Origin: Bacteroidetes bacterium 43-16
Lineage (GTDB): Bacteria; Bacteroidota; Bacteroidia; Chitinophagales; Chitinophagaceae
Assembly: GCA_001897525.1 (NCBI GenBank)
Contig: MKTB01000017.1
Coordinates: forward strand, 1-64,000
Length of the DNA stretch: 64,000 nucleotides
Direction of reading: 5' to 3'
A model generated the notes under the pieces. It was not told the origin of the DNA and did not search any database. It saw only the letters and a list, made by a program, of their open reading frames with translations. A program made the position numbers and the translations under genes. Positions 1 to 8,806 of this stretch are shown here, piece by piece. How positions within the stretch are numbered: the stretch's first letter is position 1; each line of letters begins with the position of its first letter.

Positions 1-131
1 CTTATTTTTGCTTTTTACTAATCTTTTTTAAATAAAAAATAAAAATTGCTTTTGAATTATCCAAACAATTAGCTGGAAAAGGCGTAGGAGCCACTTTTTT
101 TTCTAAAAGTAGCTTGTTTTCTACATTAAAA

Positions 132-887
132 ATGTATGATACTAAAAAATGGGAAAATCTTCTCCTGCAAGCTGAAAAGGAGAAACAATCATTGTTAAGC
201 AACAATAAATCCTTGTATACTAAACTGGAATCCCTAATGGCTGAGGATCAGACTTGGAACAATTTCAGAATAAATGGTATAACAGATCGTTCAACTTCAA
301 AACAAAGTAAGGATAGTTTTGAACGGGAAACATGGAAGGGTGTGCAGCGGATTTCGGCTGCAACTTTTGATTGTTTTAAAAAATATGGATTTCCTTCAGA
401 ATTTGATATTGGCCCAAATATTACCAATGATACAAGCATTAATAATTTTCCCTTTTTTTGGACAATTATTGTGCATAATTACCAGGGAATTGCGCATTCA
501 GATACGCTCTTTACAAGCGTTTTGAGACAAGCCTTAGCTGATGGGAAAATTAAACCATCCTTATTTGCACTCTTGCAAGATTTTGGAAACATCAATTTTA
601 AGCGACCTTATTATGGAACATCTAAAATGTATTGGTCTGTAAATAATAAGTTGTATGTCATTCCATTTTATAAGGATGGAGAACACTCAAATACGATAAA
701 ATTAAACAGGTCATTAATTGGATTACCCACTATTTCAGAACTTGAAGAGTTCTTGTTGAAGATGCAAAATAGCAGTAATAAACCCGAACTTCAATATTTC
801 ATCTTTAGTGCCAAGCCCACCAAAGTAGCGTTGAGTTCTTCAGATTTAGAAAATGATTTTATTAAACCAATGCAACTAGTAAAATGA
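132..887 (+). CDS. Unrecognised protein of the grasp-with-spasm RiPP locus
   Basis: The product is about 251 residues and I do not recognise its family. No signal peptide or membrane segment is visible. It lies 10 bases upstream of the ATP-grasp maturase gene on the same strand, so it is probably the first gene of the operon inside the window. The frame stays open upstream to a TAA at 33-35. I chose the ATG at 132; a TTG at 114 is possible. Base composition is very AT-rich, like the next three genes. A role in peptide maturation or leader recognition is only an inference from position. Confidence 0.7.
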   Translation: MYDTKKWENLLLQAEKEKQSLLSNNKSLYTKLESLMAEDQTWNNFRINGITDRSTSKQSKDSFERETWKGVQRISAATFDCFKKYGFPSEFDIGPNITNDTSINNFPFFWTIIVHNYQGIAHSDTLFTSVLRQALADGKIKPSLFALLQDFGNINFKRPYYGTSKMYWSVNNKLYVIPFYKDGEHSNTIKLNRSLIGLPTISELEEFLLKMQNSSNKPELQYFIFSAKPTKVALSSSDLENDFIKPMQLVK

Positions 888-897
888 AACATAATTT

Positions 898-1848
898 ATG
901 ATTCTTATTCACGCTCGCCAATCTGATTTCACCACTTTAAAAGTAATTCAATGGTTGATTGAATGTTTCAAAAAAGATATCCTAAGAATAAATTCCATAA
1001 TGGACATTGTTCCCACCTTACAATTTAATTTTGATCACAAAACGTCTTCATTACCCTTCAAATCCTATTATTTTAATGGAGGTAATCCAGCTTTTCGACC
1101 GGAGCAAATTTTTAGGGAAGAATATCAAGAACTCAATCTGCAGCTATCCAAAAGACTTTTTGACGATTTTATTTCTGTTTTCAATGCTTCTTTTGATATT
1201 GACTTAGAACAAAAGAGAATTTTCGGACTAAACCCCTTTCAATCATACCAAAATCATAAAATAAAAGCATTATCTCTGGCTAAATCAACGGGATTGAAAA
1301 TACCTTCTAGTGAGGTGATAAATAACAAAAAAGCTTTATTGTCATTTTTAAAAAAGCACGGGAATATTATTACTAAAAGTATAACAAATGGCGCAGATTT
1401 TAAAAATTCCGAAGTTCTAATTAATGGGGAACGTACGGAAATTGTTACCGATAAGATGGTGGAAAACCTTCCACAAGTATTTTATCCAATGCTTTTTCAA
1501 GTAAATGTAAAAAAACAGTTTGAGGTTAGATGTTTCTATTTTAGAGATCAATTTTATTCGATTGCTATTTTTACTTACAGTGAATCAACTAATGTTGATT
1601 GCCGTAATCGAAACTTTAATGATCCGAATAGAGAAGTTCCTTTTCAACTGCCACTAAAAATACAATCAAAACTGTCTAATCTCATGAAACAACTTGGGCT
1701 AAATTATGGAAGTATAGATCTTATCTTAGGCACTGATGATGAATATTATTTTTTAGAGGTAAATGAATCTGGCCAATATGGGTTTGTTTCAACAGCAGGG
1801 AATTTTCATATAGAAAAACAGATCGCACAATATTTAGCTTATGAATAA
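898..1848 (+). CDS. gwsG: ATP-grasp peptide maturase, grasp-with-spasm type
   Basis: This 316-residue protein matches graspetide ATP-grasp ligases. These use ATP to join Asp or Glu side chains of a precursor core to hydroxyl or amine side chains, giving omega-ester or omega-amide macrocycles. Near the C-terminus are an EVRCFYF stretch and the metal-binding FLEVNESGQ block (L286-Q293) typical of the family. The SPASM partner and C39 exporter downstream support assignment to the grasp-with-spasm group. The stop overlaps the start of the next small gene by 8 bases, suggesting translational coupling. The gene is only about 25-30% GC, unlike the exporter genes. No precursor with a double-Gly leader was found in the window. 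Confidence 0.87.
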   Translation: MILIHARQSDFTTLKVIQWLIECFKKDILRINSIMDIVPTLQFNFDHKTSSLPFKSYYFNGGNPAFRPEQIFREEYQELNLQLSKRLFDDFISVFNASFDIDLEQKRIFGLNPFQSYQNHKIKALSLAKSTGLKIPSSEVINNKKALLSFLKKHGNIITKSITNGADFKNSEVLINGERTEIVTDKMVENLPQVFYPMLFQVNVKKQFEVRCFYFRDQFYSIAIFTYSESTNVDCRNRNFNDPNREVPFQLPLKIQSKLSNLMKQLGLNYGSIDLILGTDDEYYFLEVNESGQYGFVSTAGNFHIEKQIAQYLAYE

Positions 1849-2035
1849 CAAAATTAAGATTGCAGAAATTGTTGAAAAAGATAAACTCAATTCTTTGGCA
1901 ATAAGTTTACAAAACTTAAGTGTTATCAAATTGAGTAATGCAATTTTTGTAAATCGCTATCTAGATATCCAAAAATATCAAACGAAAAATATAGAGATAA
2001 GACTTCCAAACAAAAAGATTTCTAAAATCATATGA
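1841..2035 (+). CDS. 64-residue protein coupled between gwsG and gwsS
   Basis: A lysine- and isoleucine-rich 64-residue product whose start overlaps the end of gwsG by 8 bases and whose stop overlaps the gwsS start in an ATGA arrangement. This tight packing supports translation. It has no double-Gly or Gly-Ala cleavage site, no Thr/Ser plus Glu/Asp-rich core and no signal peptide, so it does not look like the exported precursor. It could be a short leader-binding or scaffold protein, but no domain is recognised. Confidence 0.6.
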   Translation: MNNKIKIAEIVEKDKLNSLAISLQNLSVIKLSNAIFVNRYLDIQKYQTKNIEIRLPNKKISKII

Positions 2036-3117
2036 TCAATAGCATATTTGATTCTAATATCCCATTAGTATTATTTCAAAATTGTCAATTAGTAAAAGGC
2101 CAAAACAGGGGTACTATTTGTGATTTACAATTTGGGAATCTTTATATTGTACCTAATTCTATGATAGATTTTTTGTTGAAGTACAATAAAAAATCTATTA
2201 TGGAAATTTTAAAAGAAATTGGTGAGGAGAATAAACAAAACTTAAAAGAATATCTGGATTTTCTTATTTCCGAACGATTAATTTTTTTCTCTCAACACAG
2301 CCAATTATTTCCACAACTTAATTTAAACTGGGAAAGCCCTTTAATGATAACCAATGCAATAATTGAACTAACGGAGGAGTCTTCTGATGTAATTAATAAT
2401 TCGATTTCGCACTTAGATATTTTGGGATGCACAAATTTAGAAATAAGAATTTTTTCAGAAGCAGAAACGCTAAAACTAATTCAATCAATTTCAGGAATCT
2501 TAGAAGGCTCAACGATTACTTCAGTTAGTTTTTTAATTAAAGACAGTCCTGAGTTAGCTATAAGTTCACTTGTCAATTTATGTGACCAATATGGAAGAAT
2601 TACCTCTGTCGATATCTTAAATTCCAATAAATCTGAAGTATTCTATTCTCATAAGATTCATACGACTATTACTTACCATACAACAATGCTCTCTAGTCAA
2701 TGCTGTGGCAAGATTTGTCAACAGTTCTTTTCCGCTACTTTAGATATTTTCACAGAATCCCAACACCACAACACCTGCCTTAACCGGAAAATAGCAATAG
2801 ATGCAGAAGGGAACATCAAAAACTGCCCTTCGATGAAAGAAAGCTTTGGTAATATCAAAGATACCAGCCTTGCTGCAGCCATCAATAAGCCAGGCTTTAA
2901 AAAATATTGGAATATCAAAAAAGATGAGATTACTAAATGCAAAGACTGTGAGTTCCGTCATGTATGTACCGACTGCAGGGCTTACCTGGATGATCCGGAG
3001 GATATGTATTCGGCACCGCTTAAATGTGGCTATGATCCATACACTTGTGAATGGGACGACTGGAGCACCAACCCACTAAAGACTAAAGCAATCATGCACT
3101 ATGGCTTAAATACTTGA
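2032..3117 (+). CDS. gwsS: SPASM-domain peptide maturase, grasp-with-spasm type
   Basis: A 361-residue protein with a C-terminal SPASM domain that should bind auxiliary Fe-S clusters. The cysteines follow the CX9-15GX4C pattern (C249 and C265), then CX2CX5CX2C (C303, C306, C312, C315), then C332 and C339. The N-terminal two thirds lack a CX3CX2C radical-SAM motif, so this looks like a SPASM partner without a standard radical-SAM centre, as known for grasp-with-spasm systems. It acts with the ATP-grasp enzyme encoded upstream. Composition changes inside the gene: the part before about 2740 is AT-rich, while the SPASM part resembles the exporter genes, which suggests a recombination join. Confidence 0.85.
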   Translation: MINSIFDSNIPLVLFQNCQLVKGQNRGTICDLQFGNLYIVPNSMIDFLLKYNKKSIMEILKEIGEENKQNLKEYLDFLISERLIFFSQHSQLFPQLNLNWESPLMITNAIIELTEESSDVINNSISHLDILGCTNLEIRIFSEAETLKLIQSISGILEGSTITSVSFLIKDSPELAISSLVNLCDQYGRITSVDILNSNKSEVFYSHKIHTTITYHTTMLSSQCCGKICQQFFSATLDIFTESQHHNTCLNRKIAIDAEGNIKNCPSMKESFGNIKDTSLAAAINKPGFKKYWNIKKDEITKCKDCEFRHVCTDCRAYLDDPEDMYSAPLKCGYDPYTCEWDDWSTNPLKTKAIMHYGLNT

Positions 3118-3158
3118 ATAAGCATATATGCTTTTCAAGACCCAGCTAAAACCAAACT

Positions 3159-5423
3159 ATGAAATACGCATTTTACCAACAACTCGATTTTATGGATTGT
3201 GGTGCTACCTGCCTGCGTATGGTAGCAAAACAATATGGGCGGGAGTATGCTATAAATAAACTGCGAAGAATATGTGAAACCGGCAATCAGGGCGTAAGTA
3301 TGTTTGCCATCAGCAATGCGGCTGAGCTTATCGGGTTCAATACCCTGGGGGTAAAGGTTAAGGCTAAAGATCTTCATGAAGCACCTATGCCCTGTATATT
3401 GCACTGGCAGGAGCATCATTTTGTTGTCCTTCATGAAGTTAAAACTAAAAGCAGCATATTCAAGAGGAGCACAGCAGAAGACTTGAAGTTTGTGGTTGCA
3501 GATCCTGCAACAAAGGGCCTGATGGCTTTTGATTATGATACTTTCTGTGCACTATGGCATGGTAAAGAAGCACAGGAGGGCATAGCTCTTGTTTTGGAAA
3601 CCACCCCGGAATTCTATAAAAGTGAAGATAGCTTTGGCGAAGAAAAAAAGGACAAACAGGTTACCTGGAGCAAATTAATGGGTTACCTTTTTCAGCACAA
3701 AGCTTACTTTTTTCAGATTATGATTGGTCTGGGTGCAGCAAGTTTATTACAATTACTGATCCCGTTTCTCACACAAGGTATTGTAGACCGGGGTGTAAAT
3801 ATGCAGAATGTAAATTTTATATACATTGCATTATCCGCCCAGTTTGTATTGATGCTGGGCCGTACTATAATAGAATTTTCCAGGCAGGGATTATTATTGT
3901 TTATCTCTACTAGAATAAACCTGAACTTACTGAGCGATTTCTGGAAAAAATTAATGCGCCTGCCTATTGCCTATTTTGATGCAAAGCAAACGGGCGATAT
4001 CATGCAGCGTATAGGAGATCAGCACAAAATAGAGCGTTTCCTGACCGGTAACAGCATCAATGTTTTATTCTCCCTCATCAATCTGTTGGTCTACTCTATA
4101 GTAATGCTGCTGTACAGCGTTCCTGTATTTTTCATTTTTGTGATTGGCAGTGTACTGTATGTGGGCTGGATCTCCATTTTTCTAAAGGCAAGACGAAAGC
4201 TGAACTATAAACAATTTGCCCTTGCATCCCGGGAGAATGCTGCCACCCTGGAAATGGTGCAAGGCATGCAGGAAATTAAACTCTGTAATGCGGAGCAATC
4301 GTTCCGCTGGAAATGGGAAAATATGCAAAGAGGCCTGTTCCGGATCGGGTTCCGGGGTTTGTCCTTATCCCAGATGCAGGCTGCCGGGGCGCTTTTTATC
4401 AATGAAGGCAAAAACCTGTTGGTCACCGGTATTGTGGCCATTGCAGTCATCAAAGGGGAATTAACACTTGGCGCCATGCTGGCTATTCAATATATATTAG
4501 GGGCACTGAACAACCCGGTACAGCAATTTACCGGCTTTGTCCAGGAATTTCAGGATGCTAAAATCTCGCTGGAAAGATTGAATGAAATCCATAATGAAGA
4601 AGATGAACCTTTAATGACAAGGGCAGAAGAAAGGAGAGGAGGACATTCAGAAGTCGATATAAGTATCCGAAACCTCACATTTGGTTATTTTTCCCGGGAA
4701 GATGCACAGGTCTTAAAAAACATTTCCTTAGATATTCCGAAAGGTAAAGTAACGGCCATTGTCGGCATGAGTGGAAGCGGTAAAACAACATTACTTAAAA
4801 TCCTTCAGAAGTTTTATGACGAAAAGTATAAAGGCAGTATTGGTGTCACGATAGCCGATCCTGCACTTCAGGATAATGCGAGAAAGGAACTGAAGCAGAT
4901 CAACCCTGCAGCCTGGCGTAATCGCATGGGCTGCGTAATGCAGGACGGGTTTCTCTTTAATGAGACCATTGCCGGAAATATTGCTGTTGGTGAAGAGGAG
5001 CCGGACCACGCAAGGCTGAGCTATGCAACTGAACTTGCCAATATCAAAGATTTCATCACCGCTCTGCCAAAGGGATTTCAAACTAAAATTGGCATGGAAG
5101 GTCTTGGGGTAAGTATGGGGCAAAGACAACGTATTTTGATTGCCAGAGCTGTTTATAAAAATCCCGATATCCTGTTTTTTGATGAAGCGACCAACTCCCT
5201 CGATGCGAATAACGAAAAAGTAATTCTCGAAAATTTAGAGGCCTTTTTCAAAGGCAGAACAGTCGTAGTGGTAGCGCATCGCCTAAGTACCGTCAGGAAT
5301 GCGGATAAGATCGTGGTACTGGACCAGGGTATGATTGCGGAGGAAGGTACCCATGCAGAACTGACGGCGCTAAAAGGAAAATACTTTGAATTGGTAAGAA
5401 ATCAATTGGAATTAGGCAACTAA
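3159..5423 (+). CDS. C39 peptidase-containing ABC exporter (PCAT)
   Basis: A 754-residue transporter that would cut a double-Gly leader and export the mature peptide across the inner membrane. The N-terminal C39 domain has the catalytic Cys in FMDCGATC (C14), His in HHFVVL (H87) and Asp in VADPA (D115). A six-helix membrane domain follows, roughly residues 170-460. The nucleotide-binding domain has Walker A GMSGSGKTT (536-544), a signature-like GVSMGQRQRI, and Walker B DILFFDEATNSLD (670-682). The signature departs from LSGGQ. The gene is followed at 11 bases by the membrane-fusion protein. Its composition is normal for the window. Confidence 0.93.
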   Translation: MKYAFYQQLDFMDCGATCLRMVAKQYGREYAINKLRRICETGNQGVSMFAISNAAELIGFNTLGVKVKAKDLHEAPMPCILHWQEHHFVVLHEVKTKSSIFKRSTAEDLKFVVADPATKGLMAFDYDTFCALWHGKEAQEGIALVLETTPEFYKSEDSFGEEKKDKQVTWSKLMGYLFQHKAYFFQIMIGLGAASLLQLLIPFLTQGIVDRGVNMQNVNFIYIALSAQFVLMLGRTIIEFSRQGLLLFISTRINLNLLSDFWKKLMRLPIAYFDAKQTGDIMQRIGDQHKIERFLTGNSINVLFSLINLLVYSIVMLLYSVPVFFIFVIGSVLYVGWISIFLKARRKLNYKQFALASRENAATLEMVQGMQEIKLCNAEQSFRWKWENMQRGLFRIGFRGLSLSQMQAAGALFINEGKNLLVTGIVAIAVIKGELTLGAMLAIQYILGALNNPVQQFTGFVQEFQDAKISLERLNEIHNEEDEPLMTRAEERRGGHSEVDISIRNLTFGYFSREDAQVLKNISLDIPKGKVTAIVGMSGSGKTTLLKILQKFYDEKYKGSIGVTIADPALQDNARKELKQINPAAWRNRMGCVMQDGFLFNETIAGNIAVGEEEPDHARLSYATELANIKDFITALPKGFQTKIGMEGLGVSMGQRQRILIARAVYKNPDILFFDEATNSLDANNEKVILENLEAFFKGRTVVVVAHRLSTVRNADKIVVLDQGMIAEEGTHAELTALKGKYFELVRNQLELGN

Positions 5424-5434
5424 ATGCCAGGCTT

Positions 5435-6664
5435 ATGAAACTGAATGTACTTTCAAAATACGGCACACTTATTACTGCTGCCATACTCATAGTAGTAGCT
5501 GCTTTTACCTGGTGGATCAAATACCCGGAGACGGTAGCTACACGCTCAACGCTAACAGGGATCAATGCACCAAAGCCCGTTATTGCCAAACAAAACCTGC
5601 GCCTGCTTCGTTTATTTACGGAAAATAATCAGCAGGTACAAGAGGGGCAAGTCATTGGTGTGCTGGAGACAACAGCGAAATATGAAGAAGTATTAAAGCT
5701 GGAAAAAATGCTGGATACGATCGCCTCTTATTTTGAGCAAAACCAAAAGGACCTAATTAAACAACTAATACGGCAGCCTTATCAACACCTTGGTGAAGTG
5801 CAAAGCGACTATCAATCTTTTATACAGGCTTATATTCCTTACCGGGATTATGTTTTGGGCGATTATGCCGGGAAAAAGAAAGCCTACCTGCAAAAAGACC
5901 TGGATATGGTGCATCAATCCGGAACTGTTCTGAACGAGCAAAAACAACTGCAACAAAAAGACCTGGGCCTGTCGGAGACGACCATTGATAAAAACAAAAA
6001 ACTGCTGGAGGAGCAACTCATTTCTGAACAGGAGTACCGGGAGTTGAGTAGCCAGTACCTCAGCAAGCAAATGAGTGAACCCCAGATGAAATCAAGTTAT
6101 ATCGGGAATGCTACTCAAATAAATGCCATTCATAAAGAACTGACAGAAATAGATAACCAGGTCCTTACCCAGCAGTCGCTTTTCCAGCAGTCGGTACTAC
6201 AGCTAAAGCATAAAATAGCGCTTTGGAAACAGAACTATTTACTGGTAGCGAGTAGTACCGGCAGATTGGTGTTTACTTCATTTATACAGGAAAATCAGCA
6301 GCTGGCTGCCGGTAAAGTGGTGGCGCATATTGTGTCCCCTTTAAGTGATATTTACCTGGAAACATTAGTGCCCCAAGCCAATTTCGGGAAAGTAGCGATC
6401 GGGCAAAAAGTGATCCTTAAGTTTGATGCCTATCCCTGGCAGGAATTTGGTACGGTGACCGGGAAGGTGGCCTACATCAGCCCCGTACCTGCCGACAGTG
6501 GCTATTACCTCGCAAAAGTAATCTTGCCAAACCAGTTGCATACCAACTATAAAAAGGAAATCCCTTTTGTGGAAGGGCTGATCGCCGAATCGGCTATAGT
6601 GACCCGTGATCTGCGCCTTGCCGAAAGTCTCTATTTTGACCTGCTCAAAACCATTAAGCAATAA
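5435..6664 (+). CDS. HlyD-family membrane-fusion protein
   Basis: This 409-residue periplasmic adaptor would join the C39 exporter to the TolC-like channel. One N-terminal membrane segment (about residues 13-29) is followed by a biotinyl/lipoyl-like half-motif, a long Gln- and Lys-rich coiled-coil hairpin (about 85-270) and a C-terminal beta-barrel region. The gene starts 11 bases after the exporter stop and ends 19 bases before the channel gene, so the three make one type I export unit. Confidence 0.88.
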   Translation: MKLNVLSKYGTLITAAILIVVAAFTWWIKYPETVATRSTLTGINAPKPVIAKQNLRLLRLFTENNQQVQEGQVIGVLETTAKYEEVLKLEKMLDTIASYFEQNQKDLIKQLIRQPYQHLGEVQSDYQSFIQAYIPYRDYVLGDYAGKKKAYLQKDLDMVHQSGTVLNEQKQLQQKDLGLSETTIDKNKKLLEEQLISEQEYRELSSQYLSKQMSEPQMKSSYIGNATQINAIHKELTEIDNQVLTQQSLFQQSVLQLKHKIALWKQNYLLVASSTGRLVFTSFIQENQQLAAGKVVAHIVSPLSDIYLETLVPQANFGKVAIGQKVILKFDAYPWQEFGTVTGKVAYISPVPADSGYYLAKVILPNQLHTNYKKEIPFVEGLIAESAIVTRDLRLAESLYFDLLKTIKQ

Positions 6665-6683
6665 TTAAAACCTTTGCACCGAA

Positions 6684-8024
6684 TTGAAAAAAATAGTTTA
6701 CCTTTTATTATTGCCCGGGCTGCAACAAGTGTATGCACAGGATGCTGTCTGGACTTTACAATCAGCTATCCGTTATGCGCAAGAACATAACCCGGGCCTT
6801 AAGACCGCAGCATTAGATGCCCGCAGTAGTAAAATGGCCTATGCCTACAGTACGTACAATCGCTTGCCCTCGCTGAGTTTAAATACTAATTATGGCGGCA
6901 ATTATGGTCGTTCCATTAATCCCACTACCAATGCCTTTGAGCAGACAAGGTTTTCCTCTGTAGGCCTGAGCGCCGGGGCCAATGTATTGCTGTTTGGCTG
7001 GTTTGAAAAGAAATATGCCATTGATAAAAGCCGCCTGCAATACCAGTCCGCTGGTTTACAGGTGGCGCAGCAAAAGGAGGAACTGGTCTTGACCGTAGCG
7101 ACTGCTTACCTGCGCGTATTGCTGAGCCGGGAGCAGGTTGCAACTATGCGGCAACAGATCGCCATCAGCCAGGCTGGTAAAGATCGGATCATTAAATTGA
7201 TGGAAGCAGGGAAGAGCAATGTGCTGGAACGTTCACAAGCCGCCACACAGTTGTCTGCAGACAGCAGTGCTTATTTTCAATCCTTACTCAACCAGGAGCA
7301 AGCTATGCTTGACCTGAAAGTAATCCTTAACCTCGATCCTGGTCTTGAAATGGAAATAGGAGAACTGGCCGCGGAGACAGCAGGCTTTATAGAGCAGCCG
7401 GTGGCAGAAGAGATCTACCAGGTGGCACTCCTGCATATGCCCGAGATCAGAAATCATTTTTTACAAACGAAATTGGCACAAAAAGAAATTGCCCTGAGCA
7501 AAACTAACCTTTATCCGAAGCTAAGCCTGTATGTATCTTCGGGTACTAACTATTCCAGCTCCTTTTATGAAATGCTGCCCAATGGTGGAGCGCAATTGAT
7601 GAGCTTTGGCAGGCAGTTAAGGAATAATAGGGCACAATCGGTGAGTGTAGGTCTTTCTGTACCCCTGTTCAATAACCTAAGTACCCGGCAAGCGATCAGG
7701 AGCGCTCAACTGGCCCTGGAAAAAGTGGCTATGGAGCAGGAAGCAAGCCGCTTAAAACTCAAACAGGCTATTTATAAAGCAGTAATAGATTATGAGCTGG
7801 GCCGTCAGAAGTACCTGGCTGCTGAAAATGCCTTGTCTCATGCAGGCCTGGCTTTCAAGGCTGCAGAGATACGGTTTGCGGGTGGGTTTATCAATCATTT
7901 TGAATACCTCACAGAGCAGAATAAGCTGCTTAAGATCCGGAATGAAGTGACGGCCTTAAAGTATGAGTTCTATTTCAAAAAACTAGTAATTGACTACTAT
8001 AAGGGAGCATTTAATACAGATTAA
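6684..8024 (+). CDS. TolC-family outer-membrane efflux channel
   Basis: A 446-residue TolC-like protein with a signal peptide ending near VYAQ (about residues 15-19), then the repeated helical-barrel architecture: Ala- and Gln-rich helices and the two NPG/TNLYP-type segments seen in Bacteroidota TolC proteins. It completes the export route for the RiPP locus. The start codon appears to be TTG at 6684; no better ATG lies upstream, and the TTG start gives a complete signal peptide. Confidence 0.87.
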   Translation: MKKIVYLLLLPGLQQVYAQDAVWTLQSAIRYAQEHNPGLKTAALDARSSKMAYAYSTYNRLPSLSLNTNYGGNYGRSINPTTNAFEQTRFSSVGLSAGANVLLFGWFEKKYAIDKSRLQYQSAGLQVAQQKEELVLTVATAYLRVLLSREQVATMRQQIAISQAGKDRIIKLMEAGKSNVLERSQAATQLSADSSAYFQSLLNQEQAMLDLKVILNLDPGLEMEIGELAAETAGFIEQPVAEEIYQVALLHMPEIRNHFLQTKLAQKEIALSKTNLYPKLSLYVSSGTNYSSSFYEMLPNGGAQLMSFGRQLRNNRAQSVSVGLSVPLFNNLSTRQAIRSAQLALEKVAMEQEASRLKLKQAIYKAVIDYELGRQKYLAAENALSHAGLAFKAAEIRFAGGFINHFEYLTEQNKLLKIRNEVTALKYEFYFKKLVIDYYKGAFNTD

Positions 8025-8046
8025 TTACAGCTTGGCAGACCACTTT

Positions 8047-8481
8047 TTAATGTAAGGTATTGCTGTTTGCTATGCCATACCTTATGGCAGTTTCAAGCAC
8101 CCTGGTGTTAATGGCTTTACATGACTTGAACTTAATGCAATAGCCACTTACACTAGCCTTTCCGATTTCTTTGTCAAAGTTTTGGGCCAGGCTGGTCTTA
8201 TCCTTTATACCGAGGATATGAACGGATATGCCGGCTTTGTTGGCACTTAGTCCAATTTGAAAAAACTCCCGGCTTGTTCCGTTTGCATACTTTATCGTAT
8301 ACGATCCGTAACCTATTGTCGGGTTGGCAATCGGGTTGTTTTCGTTGTTCATGCCGTCAAAGAACCCTAGTTTACCTTTGGGGAGTATCTGAAGTATGAG
8401 CTGGTGTAATGCCTGCATATCACTCCTTTTATGTTCATCCTGGCTGTTAATATATGCCTTGACCTGTTCTTCTATGTTCAT
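8047..8481 (-). CDS. DUF1801-family protein
   Basis: A small cytosolic protein of about 144 residues with the DUF1801 pattern: an N-terminal helix MNIEEQVKAYI, then a beta-rich core with GYGSYTIKYANG and a basic segment GYCIKFKSCKAIN. The frame extends 15 codons further upstream, but the ATG at 8481 matches family starts. It converges on the TolC gene with 22 bases between stops. The molecular role of the family is not settled; it resembles the fold of small frataxin- or YdhG-like proteins. The next two DUF1801-type genes lie at 11031 and 11467. Confidence 0.75.
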   Translation of the reverse strand: MNIEEQVKAYINSQDEHKRSDMQALHQLILQILPKGKLGFFDGMNNENNPIANPTIGYGSYTIKYANGTSREFFQIGLSANKAGISVHILGIKDKTSLAQNFDKEIGKASVSGYCIKFKSCKAINTRVLETAIRYGIANSNTLH

Positions 8482-8806
8482 ATTGAAATCAATGAATGAT
8501 CGCTTTGCAGCGCTTAGTTTTAGCACTTATATGGATCAAATATACCGCAGCCTTACTACAATTTGATGAACTTGCCGGCAAACTAAAAGTTATGTTGCGG
8601 TTCCTTCCATTCGAGGTTTTTTTATTTTTTATATATAAGGTGAATTTTTTATTTGATGGCTTGTCTAAGCTTGTTTAATTATTGTTATTAATATATATTA
8701 CAGAAAATCAATTTGTTACTAATGGTATATTTATAAATAATATTAAATAAATAATGTCTTTATTTTCGATTTAAGATTTACTTTAGGGCTCAAATTTTTT
8801 TCAAGT
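8482..8806. other. AT-rich intergenic region upstream of a secreted-protein gene
   Basis: About 325 bases with no credible gene. The right half is extremely AT-rich, with many short A and T runs. It should hold divergent promoters for the DUF1801 gene and the secreted protein at 8807, but I could not find a good TAnnTTTG element for the latter. Confidence 0.5.

Noticed and set aside
2-205. Minus-strand ORF at the left edge, considered as a precursor peptide
   Set aside because: It lies antisense to the first gene, has no double-Gly leader and no plausible core, and is opposite in direction to the operon.
1841-2035. The 64-residue protein as graspetide precursor
   Set aside because: No Gly-Gly or Gly-Ala site for the C39 peptidase and no acidic/hydroxyl-rich core.
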